Part shown: one piece after another, positions 25,503 through 34,365 of the stretch | Position numbering within the stretch: position 1 is the stretch's first letter | Layout of the letters: each line of letters begins with the position of its first letter | DNA from: Gammaproteobacteria bacterium | Lineage (GTDB): Bacteria > Pseudomonadota > Gammaproteobacteria > Burkholderiales > Gallionellaceae | Length of the DNA: 46,280 bases | Reading direction: 5' to 3' | NCBI GenBank assembly: GCA_018820925.1 | Contig: JAHJNJ010000033.1 | Span: forward strand, 1 to 46,280 | The notes under the pieces: generated by a model | What the model was told of the DNA's origin: nothing | The model's database searches: none | The model's input: only the letters and a program-made list of their open reading frames with translations | Translations under genes and position numbers: made by a program

Positions 25503-25513
25503 AGTCAGCAGTT

Positions 25514-25563
25514 GTAGGGTGCGCTTGCGCACCAAAGCAAACTGGTGCGCAAGCGCACCCTAC
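25514..25563. repeat. Palindrome GTAGGGTGCGCTTGCGCACC
   Basis: The arms GTAGGGTGCGCTTGCGCACC and its complement ending GGTGCGCAAGCGCACCCTAC form a perfect 20-bp stem around a short loop. It is a variant relative of the GTAGGGTGGGCAC family, between the two methyltransferase genes. Confidence 0.88.
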
Positions 25564-25575
25564 CTTTGGACTGAC

Positions 25576-25614
25576 GGGGAAATGCCGTCCCGCCCTGCGC
25601 AAACGAATCACTTA
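25576..25614 (+). repeat. Direct repeat, copy B (uninterrupted)
   Basis: This copy reads straight through CACTTATGGAAGTTGCC, where copy A has the MITE inserted between CACTTAA and GGAAGTTGCC. It therefore shows what the site looked like before insertion, apart from a T/A difference. Confidence 0.85.
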
Positions 25615-25636
25615 TGGAAGTTGCCGGGAGCAAATC

Positions 25637-26362
25637 ATGAAATGCCATTCAGCTTTGGGTGCCTTGATCTTGTTCAGTTGCGCGCTGCCGTCGCAGGGCG
25701 GCGAATTCGATGCCGAACACCGCAAAATGGTGGATGAAGTACTGGCCGACACTGTGGCGACTGCCGCATACACCGGCAGCTCTGCGCTCAGCCCGCAAGT
25801 CGTGGCGGCCATGGAAAAAGTGGAGCGCCACCGTTTCGTCCCTCCCGGTCTGGTTGCGCTCGCCTACCTCAACCGTCCCCTGCCCATCGGCTACGGGCAG
25901 ACCATCTCGCAGCCTTATATCGTGGCGCTGATGACCGACCTGATGAAGCTCAAGCCGGGCGGCAAGGTGCTGGAGATCGGCACCGGTTCCGGCTACCAGG
26001 CAGCGGTCCTGGCGGAACTGGCCGGCTTGGTTTACAGCATCGAAATCATCGAGCCGCTGGGCAAACAGGCGGGCGAGCGCCTGCAAACGCTCGGCTACCG
26101 CAACGTGAAAACGAAAGTGGGCGACGGCTACTACGGCTGGCCGGAGGCGGCACCGTTCGACGCCATCATGGTGACGGCTGCCGCCAGCCATGTGCCGCCG
26201 CCGCTGATCAAGCAGTTGAAGCCGGGCGGCCGCATGGTGATCCCGCTCGGCTCGCAATTCATGACGCAGACGCTGATGCTGGTGGAGAAGCATCGGGACG
26301 GTTCGGTGACCAACCGCCAGATACTGCCGGTGGCTTTCGTGCCGCTGACCGGCGGGCATTGA
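25637..26362 (+). CDS. pcm: Protein-L-isoaspartate O-methyltransferase, exported form
   Basis: The 241-residue protein is a second PCMT ([35 protein letters not shown]) with an N-terminal segment [20 protein letters not shown] that looks like a signal peptide or lipoprotein-like leader, so it may act in the periplasm, where S-adenosylmethionine supply is an open question. The start at 25637 follows GGGAG; a longer in-frame extension would run through the palindrome and is rejected. It lies 1 bp before the membrane spermidine-synthase-like gene and arose by tandem duplication with the copy at 24531. Confidence 0.9.
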   Translation: MKCHSALGALILFSCALPSQGGEFDAEHRKMVDEVLADTVATAAYTGSSALSPQVVAAMEKVERHRFVPPGLVALAYLNRPLPIGYGQTISQPYIVALMTDLMKLKPGGKVLEIGTGSGYQAAVLAELAGLVYSIEIIEPLGKQAGERLQTLGYRNVKTKVGDGYYGWPEAAPFDAIMVTAAASHVPPPLIKQLKPGGRMVIPLGSQFMTQTLMLVEKHRDGSVTNRQILPVAFVPLTGGH

Positions 26363-26363
26363 C

Positions 26364-28748
26364 ATGCAGCGCCCGCCGTTCATCGCCATCGGCCTGCTCT
26401 CATCTTGCGTACTGGCGTATGAAGTGCTGCTGACACGTATGTTCAGCATCGTGCTGTGGCATCACTTCGCCTACATGATCATCAGCGCGGCGATGCTGGG
26501 TTACGGCGCGAGCGGCACCGCGCTGACCCTGCTCAAGGAAAAGATCGCCCCGCACTTCGGCGCGGTGTACATGCTGGCTGCGGCGGCGCTGGCCGTGCTG
26601 ATGCCCGCAGCGTTCTGGCTTTCGCAACAGGTTCCGTTCAACCCGCTCGAGCTGCTGTGGGACCCGGCCCAGCCGGGCAGACTGCTCACCGTGTATCTGC
26701 TGATGATGCTGCCGTTCTTTTGTGGCGGCATCGGCATCGGTCTCGTATTTGCGCATTTCGGCCGCCAGTCGTCCCGCGTCTATGCCTGCGACATCCTCGG
26801 TGCGGGGGCGGGCAGCCTGGGCGCCATCGTCGTGCTGTTCTTCATACAACCCGCGCAAGTGCTCACCGCCCTCACGGCATTGGCGCTGCTGGCGGCCGCC
26901 GTCGCCGCCGCCGAATTGAAACTGCGGCCGCGATGGCTGGTGGAATTGTTCGCCGGGCTGGCCGTGGTGGCGTTGGCGCTGCCCGCCATCCCGCTGCATC
27001 TCTCCCCCTACAAGGATTTGAGCCAGGCGCTGGCCATCACCGGCGCACGCGTGATCGAAGAAAGCAGCAGTCCCCTGGGGCAGGTCACGGTGGTGGAAAA
27101 CGTGCAGGTGCCGTTGCGCAACGCGCCGGGGATGAGCCTCAATGCGACGGGCGAGCCGCCGCCGCAATTGGGCGTGTTCGTGGACGGCAACGGACCGTCT
27201 GCATTAACCCGGTTTGATGGCATGCTCGCGCCGCTGGCCTATCTCGATCAGCTCACCTCGGCATTGCCCTATCACCTGATCGAACGCCCGCGCGTGCTGG
27301 TGCTGGGCGCCGGTGCGGGCAGCGACGTGCTGCAGGCGCTGTATCACGGCAGTGCCGCCATCGATGCGGTGGAACTGGATCGCAACGTCACCGATCTGGT
27401 CGACCGGCGTTTCAAGGATTATGCCGGCAACCTTTATGGCAGACCCGGCGTGCATGTATATGCAGCCGAAGCGCGCGGCTTCGTCAACGCCAGCCGCCAG
27501 CGTTACGACCTGATCCAGGTGGCACTGCTGGATTCGTTCGGCACCGCGTCGGCCGGACTGTATGGGCTCAGCGAAAACTATCTCTACACCGTGGAGGCGC
27601 TGCAGGCAGACCTGAACCGGCTCGCACCGGACGGCATGCTGGCCGTCACGCGCTGGCTCACGCTGCCGCCGCGCGGCGCGCTGAAACTGTTCGCCACGGC
27701 GGTGACCGCGCTGGAGCGGAACGGCGCGTCCAACCCCGCATCAAGGCTGGTGATGATCCGCGGCTGGAAGACGGTCACGCTGCTGGTGAAGAACAGCGAA
27801 TTCAGCGCAAAGGAAATCGCGGCGGTCAGGGAATTCTGCCGCACGCGTTCCTTCGATCTTGTCTATTACCCCGGCATGCGCGCCAGTGAGGCGAACCGCT
27901 ACAACCAACTGGCGCAGCCGTATTTCCATGAAGGAGCGGTGGCGCTGCTAAGTCCACAGCGGCAAGCGTTTATCGACCGGTACAAGTTCTACATCGAACC
28001 GGCGACCGACGACCGGCCGCATTTTTTCCGTTTCTTCAAATGGAATGCCGCCGCCGAAATATTCTCCCTGCGCGAACAGGGCGGCATGCCGTTGCTCGAC
28101 TGGAGTTACCCACTGCTGGTGGCGACGCTGCTGCAATCGATTGCGGCCAGCGCGTTGCTGATCCTGGCGCCGCTGGCCCTGTCGCGCTGCCGGCGCAGCC
28201 TGCCCGGTGTGCCGGTGGCGCTGTATTTCCTCGCCATCGGCTTCGCCTTCATGTTCATGGAGATCGCCTTCATCCAGAAGTTCGTGCTGTTCCTGTCCCA
28301 CCCGCTGTATGCCGTGGCGGTTGTGTTGTGCGCCTTCCTGCTGTTCGCAGCTGCCGGAAGCTGGCTGGCCGGACGCTGGCAGGCCGCGAACAAAGTCATG
28401 CTGGCGGTGAGCGCAATGGGCGCGCTGTCGCTGCTATATCTGGCCATCCTGCCCGGCCTGTTCCAGGCGCTGATCCACCTGCCCGATGCGGCGAAAATAT
28501 TCATTTCCGTGCTGCTGATCGCGCCGCTGGCGATGTGCATGGGCGTGCCGTTTCCCACGGGACTGACGCGGCTGGCGGGGACGAAAGAAGAGGCCATCCC
28601 CTGGGCCTGGGCCATCAACGGCTTCGCCTCGGTGGTGGGCGCCGTGCTCGCCACACTGCTGGCGATCCATCTGGGTTTTGCCAGCGTGATCCTGCTGGCG
28701 GTGCTGATCTATGCATTGGCCGGTGTCGCATTGAGGAGGTTCGCATGA
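26364..28748 (+). CDS. Membrane spermidine-synthase-like SAM-binding protein
   Basis: The 794-residue protein has an N-terminal block of about six membrane helices (to about residue 215), a cytoplasmic spermidine-synthase-like methyltransferase-fold domain (about 250-560; VLVLGAGAGSDVLQAL and VELDRNVTDLVDRRF resemble the SAM/dcSAM pocket) and a C-terminal block of about six helices. Such fusions are widespread and mostly uncharacterised. The start ATG at 26364 lies at once after the methyltransferase stop, so the two are cotranscribed. The real substrate is unknown; aminopropyl transfer is only one option. The AlphaX-DDR segment (ATDDRPHFF) near 545 is typical of the family. Confidence 0.8.
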   Translation: MQRPPFIAIGLLSSCVLAYEVLLTRMFSIVLWHHFAYMIISAAMLGYGASGTALTLLKEKIAPHFGAVYMLAAAALAVLMPAAFWLSQQVPFNPLELLWDPAQPGRLLTVYLLMMLPFFCGGIGIGLVFAHFGRQSSRVYACDILGAGAGSLGAIVVLFFIQPAQVLTALTALALLAAAVAAAELKLRPRWLVELFAGLAVVALALPAIPLHLSPYKDLSQALAITGARVIEESSSPLGQVTVVENVQVPLRNAPGMSLNATGEPPPQLGVFVDGNGPSALTRFDGMLAPLAYLDQLTSALPYHLIERPRVLVLGAGAGSDVLQALYHGSAAIDAVELDRNVTDLVDRRFKDYAGNLYGRPGVHVYAAEARGFVNASRQRYDLIQVALLDSFGTASAGLYGLSENYLYTVEALQADLNRLAPDGMLAVTRWLTLPPRGALKLFATAVTALERNGASNPASRLVMIRGWKTVTLLVKNSEFSAKEIAAVREFCRTRSFDLVYYPGMRASEANRYNQLAQPYFHEGAVALLSPQRQAFIDRYKFYIEPATDDRPHFFRFFKWNAAAEIFSLREQGGMPLLDWSYPLLVATLLQSIAASALLILAPLALSRCRRSLPGVPVALYFLAIGFAFMFMEIAFIQKFVLFLSHPLYAVAVVLCAFLLFAAAGSWLAGRWQAANKVMLAVSAMGALSLLYLAILPGLFQALIHLPDAAKIFISVLLIAPLAMCMGVPFPTGLTRLAGTKEEAIPWAWAINGFASVVGAVLATLLAIHLGFASVILLAVLIYALAGVALRRFA

Positions 28749-28773
28749 TGAAAAGTTTTCGTGCGGTGGCGGG

Positions 28774-29622
28774 ATGCGCATGATGTGGCACGTGCTGGGC
28801 ATTCTGCTCGCGGTTTATGGCGGGCTCGCGCTGCTGCTGTATTTCTCGCAGTCGCGGCTGGTCTACTATCCGGAAACCGGGCGCGAGATTATTGCCACGC
28901 CGGTACGGATCGGCTTGCCCTTTGAGGACATCCGGCTGACGGCATCCGACGGCATCGGCCTGCACGGCTGGTTCGTTCCGGCACCGCAGCCGCGCGGCAC
29001 CGTGCTGTTCCTGCACGGCAACGCGGGGAACATTTCGCACCGGCTCGATTCGCTGCAGATGTTCCACCGGCTGGGCTACAACACGCTGATCTTCGACTAT
29101 CGCGGCTACGGCAACAGCAGCGGCACGCCCACCGAGCAGGGCACCTATCGCGACGCCGAGGCCGCCTGGCGCTACCTGACCGAACAACGGCAAGTGCCCG
29201 CCTGCCGCATCGTGCTGTTCGGCGAATCGTTGGGCGGCGCCATCGCCGCGCAGTTGGCTTCCACTCGAAAACCGGCCGCCCTGGTGATCGCGTCCGGTTT
29301 CACTTCCGTGCCGGAAATGGCGCAGCACCTTTATCCGTATCTCCCGGTGCGCTGGCTGGCGCGCATCCGTTACGACACGCGCGCCTGCCTGCGCACGGTC
29401 ACCGCGCCGGTGCTGATCGCCCACAGCCCGCAGGACGAGATCATTCCCTACGAACACGGGCGCGCGCTGTTTGCCGCAGCCCATCCGCCCAAACAATTTC
29501 TCGAACTGGCCGGCGGCCATAACGACGGTTTCATTTTCATGCGCGAAGAATGGGTCAGGGCGCTCGGGGATTTTCTCGGCAAACAGATGGATGCGGCTTG
29601 CGCACCGGCACAGCCTGCGTGA
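28774..29622 (+). CDS. Membrane-anchored alpha/beta hydrolase (BEM46/YfhR-like)
   Basis: The 282-residue protein begins with one hydrophobic helix (VLGILLAVYGGLALLLYF) that probably anchors it to the membrane, then an alpha/beta-hydrolase domain with LFLHGNAGNISHR, the nucleophile elbow GESLGG, a late aspartate in HSPQDEIIPYEHG and the catalytic histidine in GGHNDGF. It resembles YfhR/BEM46 hydrolases of unknown substrate. It follows the spermidine-synthase-like gene by 25 bp and ends the cluster. Confidence 0.85.
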   Translation: MRMMWHVLGILLAVYGGLALLLYFSQSRLVYYPETGREIIATPVRIGLPFEDIRLTASDGIGLHGWFVPAPQPRGTVLFLHGNAGNISHRLDSLQMFHRLGYNTLIFDYRGYGNSSGTPTEQGTYRDAEAAWRYLTEQRQVPACRIVLFGESLGGAIAAQLASTRKPAALVIASGFTSVPEMAQHLYPYLPVRWLARIRYDTRACLRTVTAPVLIAHSPQDEIIPYEHGRALFAAAHPPKQFLELAGGHNDGFIFMREEWVRALGDFLGKQMDAACAPAQPA

Positions 29623-29656
29623 GATGTACAGCGCTTGCCACATCGTCCTTGGGTCA

Positions 29657-29698
29657 ACGGGCACGGGCAAACAATCTCGCAGCCTTGTATCGTGGTGC
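29657..29698 (+). pseudogene. Relic of an isoaspartyl methyltransferase gene
   Basis: One frame reads NGHGQTISQPCIV, matching the [13 protein letters not shown] block of the genes at 24531 and 25637, with about 32 of 39 bases equal to the first. Nothing of the gene before or after this block is recognisable. The rest of the 335-bp gap 29623-29957 holds no gene I can support. Confidence 0.65.
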
Positions 29699-29957
29699 CG
29701 CCATTGGCGGTGGATAATACGGTCGTCTCTTTTTCGGCCAAAGCTGCCACTTCGAACCAGACGGTGTCACTTCTGCTTCCAACACAAATCGGTCGTTGCT
29801 CAACTATTGTGATGCTGCGCCCATATTGAGCCATTTAAGCGTTTGCCGCACCCTCGCCGGATACCGCATAATGCGCCGCTACAGAAAAGCGCAAGGCAAC
29901 GGGCAGTTCATCAACCCCGGCGCACTTGCAAAGCAACAAGACATTCAGGGAAGACTC

Positions 29958-31496
29958 ATGCTCACCGGCGAACTTCGCAGCCAAATAGACTCAATCTGGA
30001 ACGCCTTCTGGTCGGGCGGCATCTCCAACCCGATGGAGGTGATGGAGCAGATCACTTATCTGCTGTTCCTGCGCAGGCTGGACGACCTGCACACCCTCGA
30101 AGAAAACAAATCCACCCGCCTCGGCAAGCCGATAGAGCGGCGCATTTTCCCCGAGGGCAAAGACGCCAAAAAGCGGAATTACAACGACCTGCGCTGGTCG
30201 CGCTTCAAGCACTTTGCGCCTGCCGAGATGTACACCGTGGTGGGCGAGCATGTGTTTCCATTCCTGCGCACCATGGGCGGCGATGGCTCTACCTATGCGC
30301 ACCACATGAAAGATGCGCGCTTCACCATCCCCACCCCGGCGCTGCTCGCCAAGGTGGTGGACTTGCTCGACCACGTGCCGATGGAAGACCGCGACACCAA
30401 GGGCGACCTCTACGAATACATGCTGGGCAAGATTGCCAGCGCCGGGCAGAACGGCCAGTTCCGCACGCCGCGTCACATCATCCAGCTCATGGTGGAAATG
30501 TCCGCACCCAACCCCAAAGACATCATCTGCGACCCGGCCAGCGGCACTTGCGGTTTTCTGGTGGCGGCGGGCGAATACCTGCGCCAGCATCATCCTGAAA
30601 TCCTGCGCGATGCCAAAGCCAGCAAGCATTTCCACCACGGCATGTTCCACGGCTACGACTTCGACAACACCATGTTGCGCATCGGCAGCATGAACATGGC
30701 ACTGCACGGCGTGGACAACCCCGACATCCGCTACCGCGATTCGCTGGCGCAAGATCACGCCGGGGATGAAGACAAATATTCGCTCATCCTCGCCAACCCG
30801 CCGTTTGCTGGTTCGCTCGATTACGAGAACACCGCCAAAGACCTGCTCGCCATCGTCAAGACCAAAAAGACCGAGCTGCTGTTCCTGGCCCTTTTTCTGC
30901 GCCTGCTCAAACCCGGTGGACGCGCCACTGTCATCGTCCCGGACGGTGTGCTATTCGGCTCATCCAACGCGCACAAAGAACTGCGCCGCATGCTGGTCGA
31001 AGACCACAAGCTGGAAGCCGTCATCTCGCTGCCCTCCGGCGCATTCAGACCTTACGCGGGTGTCTCAACGGGTATTCTGATATTCACCAAGACCAACTCA
31101 GGCGGCACGGATAACGTCTGGTTCTACGACATGCAGGCAGATGGCTGGAGCCTGGACGACAAGCGGCAACCGCTGCTGTCCGAGGATAAACTGGGCGCCA
31201 CTCCAGCACGAACATTGAGCGAAGCGGAACACGCCAAGAACAATCTGCCCGATGTGTTGGCACGGTGGGAGCAACGCGAGGGTAAAGAGTTGCAACACCC
31301 CCGAACCGCGCAGAGCTTCTGCGTTCCCAAGGCAGAGATTGCTGCCAATGGCTATGACCTCTCCATCAACCGCTACAAAGAGGTGGTGCATGACGTGGTG
31401 GAACACGAGCCGCCCAAGGTGATTATGGCAAGGATAGACAAGCTGGAAGCGGAGATTACTGCGGGCATGAAAGAGCTAAAGGGGATGTTGCTTTGA
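29958..31496 (+). CDS. hsdM: HsdM, type I restriction-modification methyltransferase subunit
   Basis: HsdM methylates adenine at N6 in the site chosen by HsdS. The 512-residue protein has an N-terminal helical HsdM domain (MLTGELRSQIDSIWNAFWSG), SAM motif I DPASGTCG (192-199) and catalytic motif IV NPPF (280-283). The start at 29958 is chosen from homology and a GGGAAG-like site; the frame stays open to 29796 without good signals. It begins a four-gene operon with overlapping starts: hsdM, hsdS, a DUF262 gene, hsdR. Codon use is GC-rich like the chromosome. Confidence 0.95.
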   Translation: MLTGELRSQIDSIWNAFWSGGISNPMEVMEQITYLLFLRRLDDLHTLEENKSTRLGKPIERRIFPEGKDAKKRNYNDLRWSRFKHFAPAEMYTVVGEHVFPFLRTMGGDGSTYAHHMKDARFTIPTPALLAKVVDLLDHVPMEDRDTKGDLYEYMLGKIASAGQNGQFRTPRHIIQLMVEMSAPNPKDIICDPASGTCGFLVAAGEYLRQHHPEILRDAKASKHFHHGMFHGYDFDNTMLRIGSMNMALHGVDNPDIRYRDSLAQDHAGDEDKYSLILANPPFAGSLDYENTAKDLLAIVKTKKTELLFLALFLRLLKPGGRATVIVPDGVLFGSSNAHKELRRMLVEDHKLEAVISLPSGAFRPYAGVSTGILIFTKTNSGGTDNVWFYDMQADGWSLDDKRQPLLSEDKLGATPARTLSEAEHAKNNLPDVLARWEQREGKELQHPRTAQSFCVPKAEIAANGYDLSINRYKEVVHDVVEHEPPKVIMARIDKLEAEITAGMKELKGMLL

Positions 31497-32632
31497 AAGG
31501 TTGGTCAAATCGTCCGCTCAGTATGATGGTCAATACCAGCCAGAAAGCTAAATCGCCTTCAGTGGGGGCGATGGTATGGAACCTCAATCTTGATCAGATT
31601 GAATCCAACAGTGGGCGCGTTCTTCAGAAAGTCTATGCAAATGCCAATGAACTCGGGACTTCAACGCATGCCTTTGAACCAAGGACGGTACTATATTCAA
31701 AGCTCCGCCCTTACCTGAATAAAGTTGTTGTTGCCGACGAGGCAGGTGTTGCTACCACCGAGTTAGTGCCCCTACGATGCCACACGGAAGATGTGCTTCC
31801 AGAATACTTGGCTTATTTTCTACGCTCCCCCGACTTTCTCAAGTTTGCCACTATGGTTGTAGCTGGGGCTAAGATGCCTCGAATGGTGATGAGCGAATTT
31901 TGGAATTACAAGGTTCCTCTACCTCCATTCCGTGAGCAAGTCCGCATCGCCGCGATACTTGACCAAGCCAATGCGCTGCGAGTTAAACGCAGGGAAGCCT
32001 TGGCGCAACTGGATAGCCTCACGCAGGCTATATTCATTGAGATGTTTGGCGATCCAGTAGAAAATCCAAGAGGCTTCACGAGAAAAACACTGGGAGAGTT
32101 GGTGAAGTTTGAAGGTGGTGCGCAACCTCCAGCATCAGTATTTACTTCAGAGGCTAGTCCAGAGAATATCAGGTTGGTACAGATACGTGACTTCAAGTCT
32201 GACAAATTCAAAACGTTTATCCCACGCAAGCTGGCACGGCGATTTTTTGAGGAAGATGATGTAATGATTGGCCGCTATGGCCCGCCAGTATTTCAAATAC
32301 TGAAAGGCTTGTCAGGGTCTTACAACGTTGCGTTGATAAAGGCTGTGCCGCGCGAGGGAGTAACAAAGAACTTTGTTTATTATTTGCTTCAAGAGAAGCG
32401 CCTTCACAATTATGTTGTGGCCAATTCAGAACGAACTGCTGGCCAGAGTGGCGTCAATTTAGAGCTATTGGAGAAGTACGAGGCCTATCAACCCCCACAA
32501 GAACTACAGCATGAATTTTCAAAACGTGTGGATGCGGTGGATAAATTGAAAAAAGCACAACAGCAATCACTTGCCGAAATGGAGAACTTGTTCGCCTCCC
32601 TGCAACATCGCGCCTTCAAAGGAGAACTCTGA
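31493..32632 (+). CDS. hsdS: HsdS, type I specificity subunit
   Basis: HsdS reads the bipartite target for the methyltransferase and restriction complexes. The 379-residue protein has a first target-recognition domain (about 1-145), a helical spacer (REQVRIAAILDQANALRVKR...), a second recognition domain (about 195-345) and a C-terminal helix. It starts with TTG at 31493, overlapping the hsdM stop by four bases. The first recognition domain is short at its N-terminus. Base composition is visibly richer in A and T than hsdM and hsdR, which suggests that the specificity gene was exchanged by recombination. The recognised sequence cannot be deduced. Confidence 0.92.
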   Translation: MKGWSNRPLSMMVNTSQKAKSPSVGAMVWNLNLDQIESNSGRVLQKVYANANELGTSTHAFEPRTVLYSKLRPYLNKVVVADEAGVATTELVPLRCHTEDVLPEYLAYFLRSPDFLKFATMVVAGAKMPRMVMSEFWNYKVPLPPFREQVRIAAILDQANALRVKRREALAQLDSLTQAIFIEMFGDPVENPRGFTRKTLGELVKFEGGAQPPASVFTSEASPENIRLVQIRDFKSDKFKTFIPRKLARRFFEEDDVMIGRYGPPVFQILKGLSGSYNVALIKAVPREGVTKNFVYYLLQEKRLHNYVVANSERTAGQSGVNLELLEKYEAYQPPQELQHEFSKRVDAVDKLKKAQQQSLAEMENLFASLQHRAFKGEL

Positions 32633-32634
32633 TC

Positions 32635-34365
32635 ATGCAACAGCAGAACATTCCGATATCCACCTTGGTGGATATGTATAAGCGCGGTGAACTCCGCCTG
32701 CCAGAGATACAGCGTCATTATGTCTGGCAAGGTACTCGGGTGCGCGATTTGCTAGATTCTCTCTATAGAGGATATCCAAGTGGATCTATCCTGATGTGGG
32801 AAACTGATGAGGCGGTACCAACAAGAGACTTCGCTATTGCTCAAGACACGAATGCCTTTGCCGGACGTAAATTATTGTTGGATGGCCAGCAACGACTCAC
32901 CTCTCTAACGGCAGTGCTCAATGGTGATCCAGTACAGGTTCGTGGGCGCAAACGTGCCATCGAAATCCTTTTCAATCTGGAACACCCGGATGGCCCACCA
33001 TCCGACAACGTTGATATTGAGAGCGATGAAGTATCACCGGTAACGCCAGACGATGAATTGCCAGACGAAGCCGAGGAGAACGAAGAAGAAGGTGAAGCAG
33101 GATTTAAGGAAAAGTTGAACCGCCGCACCTTCGTGGTATCGAGCAAGAACCTGCTCTCGCAACCGCAATGGGTGTCTGTAAGTGAGGTGTTCCGCACAGC
33201 CAATGACACAGACATTTTGAAAAAGGCTGGCATCACGTCCTTAGATGACCCCCGATATCAAAAATATGCGGGCCGACTGCAAAAGCTACGCGCTATCAAG
33301 CAATATCAGTACGTGGTTCATGTGTTGGAACGCAAAATGGGTTATGAGGAAGTTACTCAGATATTTGTGCGCGTGAATTCTCTAGGCGCAAAACTGCGGT
33401 CCTCCGACCTTGCTCTCGCACAAATTACCTCACGCTGGCCTAATCTGCTTAAAGAGTTAGAGAAGTTTCAGGACGAATGTGAACAAAGTTGGTTCACTAT
33501 CGAGCTCGGTCAGTTGGTAAGAGGTATTGTGATTTTTGCAACGAAGCAGTGTTTGTTCCGTACTGTGGCCAGCACCCCAGTTGATGCGCTAAAGGAAGGA
33601 TGGAAGCAGGCACAAGAAGGGCTGCGCTTTGCCATTAACTTCTTGCGCACTAATGCCGGGATTGAAGATGAGTCGCTGCTGTCTTCGCCGATGTTCATCC
33701 ATGCTCTAGCTGCGGTGAGCCGGGTCAAAGACAACAAACTGACTGCGGATGAGCAGAACAAGTTGCTGCACTGGCTGCTGATTGCCAATGCTCGCGGTCG
33801 ATACTCGCGCGGTTCCACTGAAAGTTTGCTCAATGAGGACTTGGCAATCATTTTCCGAACCGGAGACATTGGTGCCTTGTTGGAGCCTGTAAAGCGCCAG
33901 TTCGGCAGACTCCACATTGAACCGGGCGACCTGGCTGGGCGTGGCGTAAATAGTCCGCTTTTCTCCTTGTCTTACCTTGCGCTGAAGGCTTCCGGAGCCA
34001 AAGACTGGTATAGCGGTTTGGGCTTATCCCTAACGCATCAAGGCAAGCTGCACTTTATTCAGTGGCACCACATCATTCCCAAATCGCTGCTCAAAGAACG
34101 CGGGTATGAGACAGGCGAAATAAATGAAATCGCCAATATGGCCTTTATCACTGGCCAGACTAATCGTCGTATTAGCAATAAGGAGGCAACGGGGTATCTC
34201 GTCGATATTGTCGCCAAGCAGGGTGAGGAAGCACTCCATTGCCAGTGTGTCCCAACGGACTCTGAGCTTTGGTCGACAGAACGGTATAGAGATTTCTTGC
34301 AGAGTCGGCGTACAGCTCTGGCGGAGAGGATGAATAGCTTCATCAAGGAGTCGGCAAAACTATGA
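32635..34365 (+). CDS. DUF262/HNH (GmrSD-like) defence protein embedded in the hsd operon
   Basis: The 576-residue protein has an N-terminal DUF262 domain with the ParB-like motif LLDGQQR (DGQQR at 83-87) and a C-terminal HNH-type segment WHHIIPKSLL (H478, H479) followed by EIANMAFITGQTNRRISNK. This is the fused architecture of GmrSD-type and related nucleotide-dependent nucleases, which cut modified phage DNA. An acidic linker (DDELPDEAEENEEEGEAG) splits the first domain. It starts 2 bp after hsdS and overlaps hsdR by ATGA, so it is part of the operon. Its AT-rich composition matches hsdS. It may restrict modified DNA that escapes the type I enzyme, or modulate that enzyme; neither is shown. 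Confidence 0.85.
   Translation: MQQQNIPISTLVDMYKRGELRLPEIQRHYVWQGTRVRDLLDSLYRGYPSGSILMWETDEAVPTRDFAIAQDTNAFAGRKLLLDGQQRLTSLTAVLNGDPVQVRGRKRAIEILFNLEHPDGPPSDNVDIESDEVSPVTPDDELPDEAEENEEEGEAGFKEKLNRRTFVVSSKNLLSQPQWVSVSEVFRTANDTDILKKAGITSLDDPRYQKYAGRLQKLRAIKQYQYVVHVLERKMGYEEVTQIFVRVNSLGAKLRSSDLALAQITSRWPNLLKELEKFQDECEQSWFTIELGQLVRGIVIFATKQCLFRTVASTPVDALKEGWKQAQEGLRFAINFLRTNAGIEDESLLSSPMFIHALAAVSRVKDNKLTADEQNKLLHWLLIANARGRYSRGSTESLLNEDLAIIFRTGDIGALLEPVKRQFGRLHIEPGDLAGRGVNSPLFSLSYLALKASGAKDWYSGLGLSLTHQGKLHFIQWHHIIPKSLLKERGYETGEINEIANMAFITGQTNRRISNKEATGYLVDIVAKQGEEALHCQCVPTDSELWSTERYRDFLQSRRTALAERMNSFIKESAKL

Noticed and set aside
28745-28783. Tiny frame MMKSFRAVAGCA between the spermidine-synthase-like and hydrolase genes
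   Set aside because: Too short to support; probably incidental, though it could help translational coupling.
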